This document shows, piece after piece, positions 9,289-18,265 of a DNA stretch of 64,000 nt. Each line of letters opens with the position of its first letter. Position 1 is the stretch's first letter. The stretch spans positions 1-64,000 of the forward strand of contig NZ_FWFF01000007.1 of assembly GCF_900163715.1 (NCBI RefSeq), in the 5' to 3' direction. Made by a program: the position numbers and the translations under genes. The notes under the pieces are model-generated. The model ran no database searches. It saw nothing but the letters and a program-made list of their open reading frames with translations, and was not told where the DNA came from. Source of the stretch: Brevibacterium yomogidense (lineage in GTDB: Bacteria > Actinomycetota > Actinomycetes > Actinomycetales > Brevibacteriaceae).

Positions 9289-10285
9289 ATGGACAACCTG
9301 CAGTGGCCTCGCGGACGCAGCGACAGAGGCGCGTTCGCAGCACGTTTCGGCGATGCCCGCGCTGGTCGGCGTCGATTGGGAGCGGATGGACCGCAGTCGC
9401 AGGATCTACCTGGCCATCCCAGTGCTCGCCCATTCGGTCGCGCTCGGTCCGGGATCGCTGTCCAATACCTACGCGAGCCCGGCGATCTCCTCAGTGCTCG
9501 TCCGGACCGGTCGGCTGGTCGACGGTGCGCTGCGCAGACTCACTGACACCCGGAACTGGAGCTACCACCTGTACTTCCGCGATGCGCTCCAGCCCGGCCA
9601 CGGCGGATTCGAGCACACCGGGATGGTGCGAGCGATGCACGCGTATTCCCGCGCACAGCACCTCAGCCACGGTGGCGGCACAGACGAGTACGGCACGCCG
9701 ATCAATGCGATCGACATGCTCCGCACATGGTTCGACTTCACCTACGTCCCCTACCGCGGGCTCCAGAAGATGGGCTATGAGCTCAGTGTCAGTGTCGAAG
9801 AGGTCCGAGACGTCTACTACTTCTGGCAGACGATCGGCGGCCTGCTCAGGATCCCCGATGACGTGCGGTCCGGCCTCGACGACCATGAATCGTCCGAGCA
9901 GATGGGTGCAGGCCATCGCAGCAGTGGCCGGGAAGCCTGATGAAGGCTCGCGATCGCTGGTCAACGCCCTCACGGCGCGGTGGCACAGCAGCTGGCGGTC
10001 GTCCTGCAGCTGCCGGAGGAGCCGCTGCGCGAACGCACCGAGGCGCAGATCCGCATCATCCACGGCGATGAGATGGCCGACTGGCTCAACGTCCCGCGGC
10101 GATCCATCCAGGTGTCGGAGGCGCTGCAGGTGCCGCTCGTCGCACAGAGATTCGAGTTCCTGAAGCAGCTGCCGGTCGCCCTCGAGAAGGAGATCGCGAC
10201 GAACGAGGCGATCCTCGGACAGCTGCTCGAAGCGACCGAGGACGGACGCCCCGCGTATGAGAGAGCCCCGTCAGATGCCGCGTAG
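9289..10285 (+). pseudogene. Frameshifted DUF2236 (MpaB-type oxygenase) gene
   Basis: A well-placed start (GAAGGAG then ATG at 9289) opens a frame that is abandoned after about five codons (MDNLQ). The clear homology continues in the next frame from about 9305 (SGLADAATEARSQHVSAMPAL). That frame carries DUF2236-type features: MVRAMHAYSRAQHLS, GTPINAIDMLRTWFDF and ELSVSVEEVRDVYYFWQTI. Around 9885-9903 the reading moves to a third frame (RWVQAIAAVAGKPDEG). Near 9981 it moves back (AQQLAVVLQLPEEPLRERTEAQIR) and ends at 10285. Three single-base shifts restore one coherent product of about 330 residues. Relatives include heme oxygenases such as the latex-clearing protein group. It is either a recently dead gene or a cluster of sequencing errors. 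Confidence 0.7.
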
Positions 10286-10308
10286 GCACGTCAGCCGAGG
10301 CTGATGGT

Positions 10309-10707
10309 GAGGACAGGCCGCCTGTACGCCGGGTTCTGTTCGTGCACCCGGTCACCCCGGTGCACGCGACGACCATCTATCTGGGACCGCTGTCACCAGC
10401 GGCCTCGAGCGATCCACCCGACGGCTTCGGGCGAGCAGCCCTCGAACGCCGTCTGTCCGATCTTGCTCCGGGTGGGGTTTGCATAGCTGCCGCAGTCACC
10501 TGCAGCACTGGTGGTCTCTTACACCACCGTTTCACCCTTACCCGTCCCAGGATCGCTCCCGGTCCGGGCGGTCTGCTCTCTGTTGCACTTTCCCGCGGGT
10601 CACCCCGGGTGGCTGTTGGCCACCACCCTGCTCTGCGGAGCCCGGACGTTCCTCAGCCCAGCGGCTTTCGCCACTGCTGAGCCGCGGCCGTCCAGCGACC
10701 TGTCCTC
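10309..10707 (-). ncRNA. rnpB: RNase P RNA, bacterial type A
   Basis: The catalytic RNA of RNase P, which trims tRNA 5' ends. Read on the minus strand, the ends pair as helix P1: GAGGACAGG at 10707-10699 with CCTGTCCTC at 10317-10309. The conserved 5' element GAGGAACGTCCGGGCTCC appears near 10660-10630, the pseudoknot region GGGTAAGGGTGAAACGGTG in the middle, and AGAACCCGGCGTACAGGC at the 3' end. The length of about 399 nt is typical for actinobacteria. Confidence 0.95.
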
Positions 10708-10860
10708 GACGCGACAGTCTACCGCCTCGTCGCGCTCCGCCGCGCTGGGCACGGCACCCCGACGCTCACCATTGTGGGCCGCCGGAACGGTGTCCCACAC
10801 TGCAGAGACAAGGTTGCCGGCTCAGCCAGCCTGAGACGAGCCGGAGTGAGAGGAGTCACC

Positions 10861-11736
10861 GTGTCCGAGCTGGCCGTAGTTGCGGGTGCGACCGGGTACA
10901 TCGGTCGGTACCTCGTGCAGGAGCTTTCTGACCGGGGGTACCGAGTCCGCGCGATCGTCCGATCACGGAAGCGCGCCGAACAGCCCGGTGCATTCGGAGC
11001 TCCGTCGCTGGCGGGTCGCGTCGCGGAGTGGTGCGAAGGCAATATCACAGCGCCGTCATTCGTCGCCGGACTCTGCGAGGGGGCTGACCGGGTGTGCTCC
11101 GCGCTCGGTGTCACCCGGCAGAAGGCCAGCCCGTGGGACATCGACTACCGGGCCAACCTGCGCCTGCTGGAGGAGGCGGAGAATGCGTCGGTCGATTCCT
11201 TCCTCTTCGTCAACGTCATGCACGCAGCGGTCGGCCGGTCGCTGATCACGCGGTCGAAGACGGCCTTCTCCGAGGCACTGACCCGGTCGTCGACAGCACA
11301 CCAGATCGTGAATCCGTCGGCCTACTTCTCCGACATGAGCGAGTTCCTGTCGATGGCCCGATCCGGATTCGTCCTGCTGCCGCCCGGACGCGGAGTCAGG
11401 ATCGCACCCATCCACGGCGCGGACCTGGCCGCCTACTGCGCCGACCGTCTGGGCGACACCAGCGGCAGCTGGGACGTGGGCGGTCCGGACGTCCTCACCT
11501 TCGACCAGGTCGGGAGGCTCGCGGCCGCTGCCGTCGGGAAGCCCTGCCGTATGATCCGGATCCCGGCGGCAGCGGTGACGGCAGGAGTCTGGGCAGCCCG
11601 ACGCGTCGGTGGCCGCACAGCCGTCCTCGCGGAGTTCCTGTCAGAGGGGTTCACCCGTGACGCGATCGGGGAGCGGTGGGGTGAGCATCACCTCGAGGAG
11701 TTCTTCCGAAGGAGCGCCCAGGAGAAGTCCGCGTAG
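10861..11736 (+). CDS. NAD(P)-binding atypical SDR/NmrA-like protein
   Basis: A 291-aa cytoplasmic protein with an N-terminal Rossmann motif VAGATGYIGRYLVQEL and a characteristic R (AIVRSRKRA) that often selects NADP. The YxxxK of classical dehydrogenases is not present in the standard place, which fits the atypical SDR_a5 or NmrA-like groups; these often act on, or sense, nucleotide cofactors. The GTG at 10861 follows GAGAGGAG with 6 bases between. The gene runs divergently from rnpB. yaaA follows in the same direction, about 130 bases away. The substrate is unknown. Confidence 0.75.
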   Translation: MSELAVVAGATGYIGRYLVQELSDRGYRVRAIVRSRKRAEQPGAFGAPSLAGRVAEWCEGNITAPSFVAGLCEGADRVCSALGVTRQKASPWDIDYRANLRLLEEAENASVDSFLFVNVMHAAVGRSLITRSKTAFSEALTRSSTAHQIVNPSAYFSDMSEFLSMARSGFVLLPPGRGVRIAPIHGADLAAYCADRLGDTSGSWDVGGPDVLTFDQVGRLAAAAVGKPCRMIRIPAAAVTAGVWAARRVGGRTAVLAEFLSEGFTRDAIGERWGEHHLEEFFRRSAQEKSA

Positions 11737-11865
11737 GAGGACCCGGCGGTTCCCCACGATCCGCGTTCACCCGGTCGCTCCTCGCATCGCGGCGACCGGT
11801 ACAGTCCTCGTGGTCGGTCACTCCGATCTCCACCCGCCCGCGGCGTCACCAGGAGGACATGCCCC

Positions 11866-12630
11866 GTGAAGATCCTGCTCCCCCCGTCGGAGGGCAAGAC
11901 GCCGCCTTGCTCGGGGGATCCCGTGGACGTCGCCGGACTCACCTTCCCGCAGCTCGGTGAGGCACGGCACCAGATGCTCCAGACGCTCGTCGAGACCTCC
12001 ACGCGGAGCGACGCGCTCACCCTGCTGGGCGTCGGGAAATCGCTGCACGAGGAGGTCCGTGCGAACACCCGCCTGGCGAGTGCTCCGACAGGGCCGGCCA
12101 GCTCGGTCTACACAGGAGTGCTCTTCGCAGCGATGGGCGCGGAGGACCTCGCACAGGTCCCTGAGGAGAAGCGGTCCGCAGTCCACGTCATGTCGGGATT
12201 GTTCGGCATCGTCGGGATCGACGATCTGATCCCCGCGTACCGACTGTCGATGGGAGCGCAGCTGCCGGAGTTCGGTCGAGCGAAGACGTGGTGGAGGCCT
12301 CAGCTGGCGCCGGTGCTCAACGAAGCCTTCGCCGACGAGCTGCTGGTCGACTGCCGCTCCGCTGACTACCGTGCTGCGTGGCCGGGGCCGTCTGCACAGG
12401 TCGTCACGATCGACGTGGTCCAGGTGCGCAGCGGAGCGCGGAAGGTGGTCTCCCACTTCGCGAAGCACACCCGCGGTGAGCTGGTCGGCAGGCTGCTGCG
12501 CTCGCCTGCCGCACTGCCTTCCACAGCGGAAGACGTCGCCGAGGCCGCATCCGCCTGGTACGAGGTCGAGCTCACGCCCGCTGCGGGCAGGAAGCCCGCT
12601 TCCCTCACCGTGGTGCTGCCGGAGTCCTGA
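11866..12630 (+). CDS. yaaA: Peroxide stress protein YaaA (DUF328)
   Basis: YaaA family proteins lower intracellular free iron and limit DNA damage during peroxide stress. The 254-aa protein has the family signature at its start (MKILLPPSEGKTPP) plus VYTGVLFAAMGAEDL, HVMSGLFGIVGIDDLIPAYRLSMG and the C-terminal KVVSHFAKHTRGELV. The GTG start at 11866 has AGGAGG 10 bases upstream. It is convergent with the zinc-ribbon gene. It adds to other oxidative-stress genes in the window (katA, ahpE). Confidence 0.85.
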   Translation: MKILLPPSEGKTPPCSGDPVDVAGLTFPQLGEARHQMLQTLVETSTRSDALTLLGVGKSLHEEVRANTRLASAPTGPASSVYTGVLFAAMGAEDLAQVPEEKRSAVHVMSGLFGIVGIDDLIPAYRLSMGAQLPEFGRAKTWWRPQLAPVLNEAFADELLVDCRSADYRAAWPGPSAQVVTIDVVQVRSGARKVVSHFAKHTRGELVGRLLRSPAALPSTAEDVAEAASAWYEVELTPAAGRKPASLTVVLPES

Positions 12631-12654
12631 TCGCGACGCGGACGGCGACGGACG

Positions 12655-13386
12655 TCACGCGATCTTGAGCAGGAGGGCTCCGCAGCCGTCGCAGTCGAGC
12701 ATGCCTCCGGGACCGAGGTTCCGGTAGGTGTCTCCGAGCATGCCGGAGAGCTGCTCTCCGCAGGCCCCGCACGAGCCTGCGGTCACGACAGCGGCAGCCG
12801 GATACGAGCCCTCCGCCCGGAGACGACCGTGCAGATCAGCGGGAATCCGCTCGAGCAGTGACGCACGGATCTTCTCGACCTCCGCGATCTCACCGGTGAG
12901 GCGCTCGTCCTCGCTCGCGCGCTCTGCCTGCAGTTCGCGTCCGCGGGCCGCGACCTCCTCCGCTTTCGCAGTCGTGTCCGCCAGCTGCGAGGCTGTCTCC
13001 TCCGCCGCTTCGAGCGCTTCGACCTGCTCGCCCTCGATGAGGTCGATGCGTTCGCGCAGGCCCGCGATCTCATCCTGCAGTCCCATGAGGTCCCGCGAGG
13101 TGAGTCCAGTGCCGTCGTTGAGGCGCGTCTCCGTGCGCATCACACGCTCACGCACGTCATCGGCGCTGTTCTCCGCGTCGCGGGCTGCCTTCTCCTGCTC
13201 GGCGTGCACCGCGGCGAGACGAGTGCGCTCGTTCTGCAGCTCGCCATGCTCACCTGCAAGAGCGCGCAGCGCCTCGAGTCGTTCAGTCTGCTTCGCCTCG
13301 TGCTGCAGCGTGCGCAGGTGCGAGCCCTCCGCGATCCACTCGCGCAGTGCGGCTGCCTGCTCCTCTGAGAGGTGTTCGTCGGCCAT
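12655..13386 (-). CDS. Coiled-coil zinc-ribbon protein
   Basis: A 243-aa protein: residues about 10-180 are a long coiled coil rich in E, A, R and L, followed by a C4 zinc ribbon (CGACGEQL ... LDCDGCGALL) at the C-terminus. This is the conserved actinobacterial family paired with the Nif3-like protein (Rv2229c/Rv2230c order in M. tuberculosis). The related family member in other bacteria is a CT398/FlgZ-like helical hairpin protein. The start ATG at 13386 is 2 bases after the nif3-like stop, so the two are translationally linked. It may act as an RNA- or protein-binding adaptor, but the function is not established. Confidence 0.8.
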   Translation of the reverse strand: MADEHLSEEQAAALREWIAEGSHLRTLQHEAKQTERLEALRALAGEHGELQNERTRLAAVHAEQEKAARDAENSADDVRERVMRTETRLNDGTGLTSRDLMGLQDEIAGLRERIDLIEGEQVEALEAAEETASQLADTTAKAEEVAARGRELQAERASEDERLTGEIAEVEKIRASLLERIPADLHGRLRAEGSYPAAAVVTAGSCGACGEQLSGMLGDTYRNLGPGGMLDCDGCGALLLKIA

Positions 13387-13387
13387 A

Positions 13388-14233
13388 TCAGTCCTCCTGT
13401 GCGATCCGCAGCGTCCACGCGTCGGTGCGCCGGGTGGAGACCCTGACGCGCAGGTTCCAGCCGCGCTGGGCCGCCACCTCTCCCAGCAATTCAGCCGCCC
13501 GGTCGAGCCACAGCGATTCCGCGGCCCAATGTGAGATGTCGATGAGGTGCGGGAGGCCGGCGCCGCGATGTGCGGTGTCCCGGGCCTCGGTCGCGGGATG
13601 GTGTCGGAGGTCGGAGGTGATGTAGACGTCGGCGCCCACCTCTCGGACGGAATCGAAGAGACCATCGCCCGCACCTCCGCAGACTGCGACTCGGCGGACC
13701 TCGGCGTCGGGATCGCCTGCGATCCGCACACCGGTCACGGTGGCGGGCAGGACCTTCGCGAGCGTCTCCGCGAGCGCACGCACCGTCGTGGGCTCACGGT
13801 CGCCCCAGCGGCCGATGCCCACCCCGTCCGGAGCTCCGGCCGTCTGCACGAGCGGTCCCTCGACCGGCACCCCGAGCGTCTCGATGAGCGCGTCGGAGAC
13901 GCCTCCCAGCTGTGAATCAGCATTGGTGTGGGCGGCGATGTGCGCGATCCCGGCACGGACGAGGCGTGTGAGCTGTCCGCCCTTGAGAGTGTCGGAGGCG
14001 ACCGAGGTGATCCCCCTCAGCAGGAGGGGATGGTGGGTGAGGAGAACGTCTGCACCGGTCTCCTCGGCCTCCGCGATGACGTCGTCCACCGGGTCGACCG
14101 CCAGCAGGACGGACGTCACCCGCTCAGTCGGATCGCCTGCGGTCAGCCCGACGGAATCCCACGCCTCCGCGTACGCCTCCGGCCACAGTTCATCGATGAG
14201 TGCGCGCACCTGCGCGAGCGTGGGTTCGACCAT
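13388..14233 (-). CDS. Nif3-like dinuclear metal-centre protein (DUF34)
   Basis: A 281-aa member of the NIF3/YbgI (GTP cyclohydrolase I type 2-like) family. Metal-site motifs are present: LLTHHPLLLRG, HTNADSQLGGVSDAL and, near the C-terminus, LIDISHWAAESLW. The insert domain with VAVCGGAGDGLF is also there. The biochemical role of the family is still debated. The ATG at 14233 is preceded by TACGGT with 6 bases between and no ribosome-binding site, suggesting a leaderless mRNA. It is transcribed with the zinc-ribbon gene and divergently from the acyl-CoA synthetase gene. Confidence 0.85.
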   Translation of the reverse strand: MVEPTLAQVRALIDELWPEAYAEAWDSVGLTAGDPTERVTSVLLAVDPVDDVIAEAEETGADVLLTHHPLLLRGITSVASDTLKGGQLTRLVRAGIAHIAAHTNADSQLGGVSDALIETLGVPVEGPLVQTAGAPDGVGIGRWGDREPTTVRALAETLAKVLPATVTGVRIAGDPDAEVRRVAVCGGAGDGLFDSVREVGADVYITSDLRHHPATEARDTAHRGAGLPHLIDISHWAAESLWLDRAAELLGEVAAQRGWNLRVRVSTRRTDAWTLRIAQED

Positions 14234-14239
14234 GACTCC

Positions 14240-14297
14240 ACCGTAGTCGACCACGACTCGGACGTGAGTGGCACGCGTCACCCGCGTCCGATACGTT
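14240..14297. promoter_or_regulatory. Divergent pair of leaderless -10 elements
   Basis: On the minus strand TACGGT (14245-14240) lies 6 bases before the nif3-like ATG. On the plus strand TACGTT (14292-14297) lies 6 bases before the acyl-CoA synthetase ATG. Neither start has a ribosome-binding site. The two promoters share this 70-bp intergenic space. Confidence 0.55.
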
Positions 14298-14303
14298 CTG
14301 ATC

Positions 14304-15812
14304 ATGGGACAGACCACATCACCTCGTCAGAGCACCGTTGCCGACGTCGTGCGCCGCACGGCACAGCGCACCCCCGACGCGACCGCCGTCGCATTCGGCG
14401 ATCGCACGTGGACCTACCGTCAGTGGGACGGCGCCGTGACCGCCCTGGCCCGCCACTTCGTGGGGCTGGGCCTCGAGCACGGGGACCGCGTCGCCGCATT
14501 CGGCGCGAACTCGGATCTCTACGTCCTCACGTACCTCGCCTGTGCGCGGGCGGGGCTCGTCCACGTCCCCATCAACTTCCAGATGCGCGGCGATGAGCTC
14601 GACTACTTCTTCACGGACTCCGGGGCCACCGTCGTCTTCGCAGATGCCGCGCTCGCGGAGCACGTGACGGCGACGGCCTCCGGCCCGACGCTGTCGGTCC
14701 GGACGTTCGAGGACCTCGTGCCGGTCGCCGCCGCTGACGGCGGGGAGCCCCAGCGTGATGACGAGTTCACCGTCGTCGACACCGACGTCGCCCAGCTGCT
14801 CTACACGTCCGGCACGACGTCATCGCCCAAGGGCGCGATCATGACCCACCGCGCGCTGATCCACCACTACCTCAGCTGCCTCGACGTCCTGGACTTCGAA
14901 GCATCCGACCGGATGGTCCACGCCCTGCCGCTGTACCATTCGGCGCAGATGCACGTGTTCATGCTCCCGTCGCTCATGAAGGGCGGATACAACCTCATCG
15001 TTCCGGGACCGGTTCCGGCCCAGCTGTTCGAGATCTTCGAGAAGGAGCGGATCACAGCCTTCTTCGCCGCGCCCACCGTGTGGGTCGCACTCGCCAATCA
15101 CGACGAGTTCGGTGCACGTGACCTCTCCAGCCTCACGAAGGGCTACTACGGCGCGTCCATCATGCCCGGGCCCGTCCTGGCACGACTGCGCGAGGCGCTG
15201 CCGGGCATGGGCTTCTACAACGCGTTCGGCCAGTCGGAGATGGGCCCTCTCGCCACCGTGCTGCGACCCGAGGAGCACGATGCGCACCCCGGGTCCGCCG
15301 GCCGTCCCGTGCTCTTCGTCGAGACCCGCGTGGTCGACTCCTCCGGGAAGGACGTGGCTCCCGGCGAGCAGGGTGAGATCCTCTACCGCTCGCCACAGCT
15401 CTGCGAGGGGTACTGGAACAAGCCCGAAGCGACGGAAGAGGCGTTCCGGGGCGGATGGTTCCACTCCGGCGACCTCGTGGTCCAGGATGAGGAGGGCTTC
15501 ATCGAAGTCGTCGACCGAGTGAAGGACGTCATCAACACGGGTGGCGTGCTCGTCGCCTCCCGCCAGGTCGAGGACGCGATCTTCGAGCTCGACGCCGTCG
15601 CAGAGGTCGCCGTCGTCGGCACTCCGGATGAGAAGTGGATCGAGGCGATCACTGCCTACGTCGTGAAGAAGGGCGAGATCGACGGCGATGCCGTCATCGC
15701 CCACGTCCGCGAACGCCTCGCACCGTTCAAGGTGCCGAAGGCGGTGCACTTCATCGATGAGCTGCCCAAGAACACCTCCGGGAAGATCCTCAAGCGCCAG
15801 CTGCGCTCCTGA
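14304..15812 (+). CDS. AMP-forming acyl-CoA synthetase
   Basis: A 502-aa member of the ANL superfamily that activates a carboxylic acid to its CoA thioester. Motifs in order: P-loop LLYTSGTTSSPKGAIMTH (about residue 175), FYNAFGQSEMGP, the hinge-region WFHSGDLVVQDEEGFIEVVDRVKD, and the catalytic-lysine block PKNTSGKILKR at the C-terminus. Overall pattern and length fit medium/long-chain fatty acid or FadD3-like ligases; the substrate cannot be read from sequence. The ATG at 14304 follows a TACGTT -10 element by 6 bases. It is monocistronic. Confidence 0.88.
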   Translation: MGQTTSPRQSTVADVVRRTAQRTPDATAVAFGDRTWTYRQWDGAVTALARHFVGLGLEHGDRVAAFGANSDLYVLTYLACARAGLVHVPINFQMRGDELDYFFTDSGATVVFADAALAEHVTATASGPTLSVRTFEDLVPVAAADGGEPQRDDEFTVVDTDVAQLLYTSGTTSSPKGAIMTHRALIHHYLSCLDVLDFEASDRMVHALPLYHSAQMHVFMLPSLMKGGYNLIVPGPVPAQLFEIFEKERITAFFAAPTVWVALANHDEFGARDLSSLTKGYYGASIMPGPVLARLREALPGMGFYNAFGQSEMGPLATVLRPEEHDAHPGSAGRPVLFVETRVVDSSGKDVAPGEQGEILYRSPQLCEGYWNKPEATEEAFRGGWFHSGDLVVQDEEGFIEVVDRVKDVINTGGVLVASRQVEDAIFELDAVAEVAVVGTPDEKWIEAITAYVVKKGEIDGDAVIAHVRERLAPFKVPKAVHFIDELPKNTSGKILKRQLRS

Positions 15813-15834
15813 GGGGCCGACTGCCTGCCCCTTA

Positions 15835-15864
15835 TTTGCCACAACACAAAAGAGCGACTACCCT
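15835..15864 (+). promoter_or_regulatory. fur promoter (leaderless)
   Basis: TTGCCA (15835-15840), an 18-base spacer and TACCCT (15859-15864), followed after 6 bases by the fur ATG. The spacer is A-rich, as expected for an autoregulatory Fur-family site. Confidence 0.6.
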
Positions 15865-15870
15865 AAAACT

Positions 15871-16326
15871 ATGCAGAGAATGCAGGAAGCCGACCTCACG
15901 GACCAGGTGCGCCGCGCTGGAATGCGCGCCACACCGGGCCGTGTCGCCGCACTAGACTTCCTCACCGCGAACCCGCACTGCACTGCGGCGGAAGTCCATG
16001 CCGGCATCGCGGAACAGCTCCCGTCACTCTCGATGCAATCCGTCCACAACGTCGTGAACGACCTGACGGAGAAGGGTCTTCTCCGTCGCGTCGACGCACC
16101 GGGCGCAGCCCGCTACGAGACGCGGACGGACGACAACCACCATCACATCCGGTGTGTGGTGTGCCACCGCATCGAGGACGTGGACTGCGTGACCGGAGAT
16201 GCTCCGTGCCTCTCCCCCGTCGGCACCAGTGGGATGCCTGTGCTCCTCAGCGCAGACGTCACGTTCCAGGCGGTCTGCACGGAGTGCGTCGGCGCGTGGG
16301 AGGCATCCCACGCCTCGACGGCCTGA
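15871..16326 (+). CDS. Fur-family regulator (FurA/PerR-like) of catalase
   Basis: A 151-aa metal-dependent repressor. The winged-helix part includes MRATPGRVAALDFLTANPHCTAAEVHAGI and SVHNVVNDLTEKGLLRRV. The dimerisation domain has the metal-binding HHHIRCVVCHRIEDVDC and a C-terminal CTEC pair forming the structural zinc site. It lies 81 bases upstream of katA in the same orientation, the FurA-catalase arrangement known in actinobacteria, where the protein senses peroxide and represses itself and the catalase. The ATG follows a TTGCCA-TACCCT promoter with only 6 bases, so the mRNA is probably leaderless. Confidence 0.87.
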   Translation: MQRMQEADLTDQVRRAGMRATPGRVAALDFLTANPHCTAAEVHAGIAEQLPSLSMQSVHNVVNDLTEKGLLRRVDAPGAARYETRTDDNHHHIRCVVCHRIEDVDCVTGDAPCLSPVGTSGMPVLLSADVTFQAVCTECVGAWEASHASTA

Positions 16327-16407
16327 TGCCTGCCCGCGCTGCCCCGAACCGGCCCCAGTCCCCCTCAACCTCTCCTGCAGAGACATGTTTCGATCGGAAG
16401 GAAGAAC

Positions 16408-17883
16408 ATGACACAGTTTGATCCGACAAAGCCTTCGACCACGGAGACCGGCGCGCCGCGCGAATCCGACGCCCACTCGCTGAGCGTCGGCGCCGATGGC
16501 CCCCTGATGCTCCATGACGTCGCCCTCGTGGAGAAGCTCGCACGCTTCGACCGTGAGCGCGTCCCGGAGCGCAGCCCCCACGCGAAGGGCTCCGGCGCCT
16601 TCGGTGAGTTCGAGGTGCTCGAGGACGTCAGCAAGTACACGAAGGCGGACTTCCTGCAGCCGGGCAAGAAGACCCGCATGCTCGCACGCTTCTCCACCGT
16701 CGCCGGTGAGCTGGGCTCGCCGGACTCGTGGCGCGACGTCCGCGGCTTCGCCCTGAAGTTCTACACCGACGAGGGCAACTTCGACATGGTGGGCAACAAC
16801 ACGCCCATCTTCTTCGTCCGCGATCCGATGAAGTTCCCGGACTTCATCCATTCGCAGAAGCGCACGCCGGATTCCGGCCTCCGCTCTGCGAACATGCAGT
16901 GGGACTTCTGGACCAACTCGCCGGAATCAGCTCACCAGGTCTCCTACCTCATGGGCGACCGCGGCCTGCCGAAGACGTGGCGTCACATGAACGGCTACTC
17001 GTCGCACACCTACATGTGGATCAACGCGGAGGGCGAGAAGTTCTGGGTGCAGTACCACTTCCACACGGAACAGGGCGAGCAGAACATGACGAACGACGAA
17101 GCGGCACAGCTCGCCGCTGAGGACGCGGACGTCCACCGCCGTGACCTGTTCGACGCGATCGAGCGCGGAGATCACCCCAGCTGGACTCTGTCGGTGCAGA
17201 TCATGCCGTACGAAGAGGCGAAGACCTACCGCTTCAATCCGTTCGATCTCACGAAGACCTGGTCGCACAAGGACTACCCGCTGCACCGCGTCGGCCGGTT
17301 CACACTCAACGAGAACCCGGTCAACCACTTCGCACAGATCGAGCAGGCCGCCTTCAGCCCCGCGAACACCGTGCCCGGCACGGGCGTCTCGCCCGACAAG
17401 ATGCTGCTGGGCCGCGTGTTCTCCTACCCGGACGCGCAGCGTCACCGCATCGGCACGAACTTCAACCAGCTGCCGGTGAACGCGCCGAAGAACCCGACGA
17501 ACTCCTACGACAAGGAGGGCGCGATGCAGTACCACCACTCGGGTGATGCCCCGGTGTACGCGCCCAACTCGTACGGTCGCGCCTACCAGGACACCCAGGG
17601 CCAGGTGGACAACGGCTGGGAGTCCGACGGCTCTCTGGTGCGCTCGGCGTACTCGCTGCACTCGGAGGACGACGACTTCGGACAGGCGCACACGCTGGTC
17701 CGCGAGGTCTACACCGATGAGCAGCGCGACCGCCTCGTCGAGACGGTCACCGGCAGCCTCATCCCCGAGGTCCAGGAGCCCGTCCTGTCGAACGTCTTCC
17801 AGTACTGGAAGAACATCGACGCCGAGGTCGGCCAGCGCATCCAGGATCTCTACTTCGAGAAGACCGGGAAGGCACAGGCCTGA
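16408..17883 (+). CDS. katA: Monofunctional heme catalase
   Basis: The enzyme decomposes hydrogen peroxide. The 491-aa small-subunit (clade 3-like) catalase has the active-site His in [20 protein letters not shown], the Asn block [23 protein letters not shown], and the proximal heme Tyr in [22 protein letters not shown] ribosome-binding site (GGAAGGAAG) precedes the ATG. It follows the Fur-family gene and is followed by a strong 18-bp hairpin, so the two probably form a complete peroxide-response unit. Confidence 0.96.
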   Translation: MTQFDPTKPSTTETGAPRESDAHSLSVGADGPLMLHDVALVEKLARFDRERVPERSPHAKGSGAFGEFEVLEDVSKYTKADFLQPGKKTRMLARFSTVAGELGSPDSWRDVRGFALKFYTDEGNFDMVGNNTPIFFVRDPMKFPDFIHSQKRTPDSGLRSANMQWDFWTNSPESAHQVSYLMGDRGLPKTWRHMNGYSSHTYMWINAEGEKFWVQYHFHTEQGEQNMTNDEAAQLAAEDADVHRRDLFDAIERGDHPSWTLSVQIMPYEEAKTYRFNPFDLTKTWSHKDYPLHRVGRFTLNENPVNHFAQIEQAAFSPANTVPGTGVSPDKMLLGRVFSYPDAQRHRIGTNFNQLPVNAPKNPTNSYDKEGAMQYHHSGDAPVYAPNSYGRAYQDTQGQVDNGWESDGSLVRSAYSLHSEDDDFGQAHTLVREVYTDEQRDRLVETVTGSLIPEVQEPVLSNVFQYWKNIDAEVGQRIQDLYFEKTGKAQA

Positions 17884-17933
17884 GCCTCGCGTGACGCGCG
17901 CTCGCCGGGATCTCCGGACTTCTGACGCAGCAT

Positions 17934-17981
17934 GACGGAAGCCCCGTCGCCACGGATATCCGCGGCGACGGGGCTTCCGTC
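17934..17981 (+). terminator. Terminator after katA
   Basis: Perfect 18-bp inverted repeat (17934-17951 and 17964-17981) with a 12-base loop, 50 bases after the katA stop. Confidence 0.85.
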
Positions 17982-18265
17982 GCATCGGCACCCGTCGATA
18001 GGCAGAGAAGGCCGCCGCTCCGTGTCACTGTGTGGATCGCGAGCTTGCGATGAGTGGACGGACCTCCAGAGGTACTCCCCACAACGGATGCGTCCCAGAT
18101 GGTGGCGAGGTATTCATACCAAGCGCTTCGACCCGTTCGATGGCCGCCGTGGGAACCCAGGAGCAGTTCCGTCAAGAACACACAGGGAGTGGTCCCACGA
18201 TTGCCCGCCCCACGTCGCCGTCTCGACACCGATCAGCATCGTCCAGTGTTATCTGGCCGACTGAT
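17982..18265. other. Non-coding stretch between katA terminator and P-type ATPase
   Basis: No recognisable gene. Open frames on both strands show no family I know. On the minus strand a frame around 18000-18180 (SAWYEYLATIWDASVVG) looks coding-like but cannot be identified. It could be the remnant of whatever brought in the ATPase gene. Confidence 0.4.

Noticed and set aside
8931-10163. Long plus-strand open frame (410 codons)
   Set aside because: It is a shadow over the DUF1801 gene and the frameshifted DUF2236 gene; only a short internal part (about 9885-9985) reflects real coding sequence.
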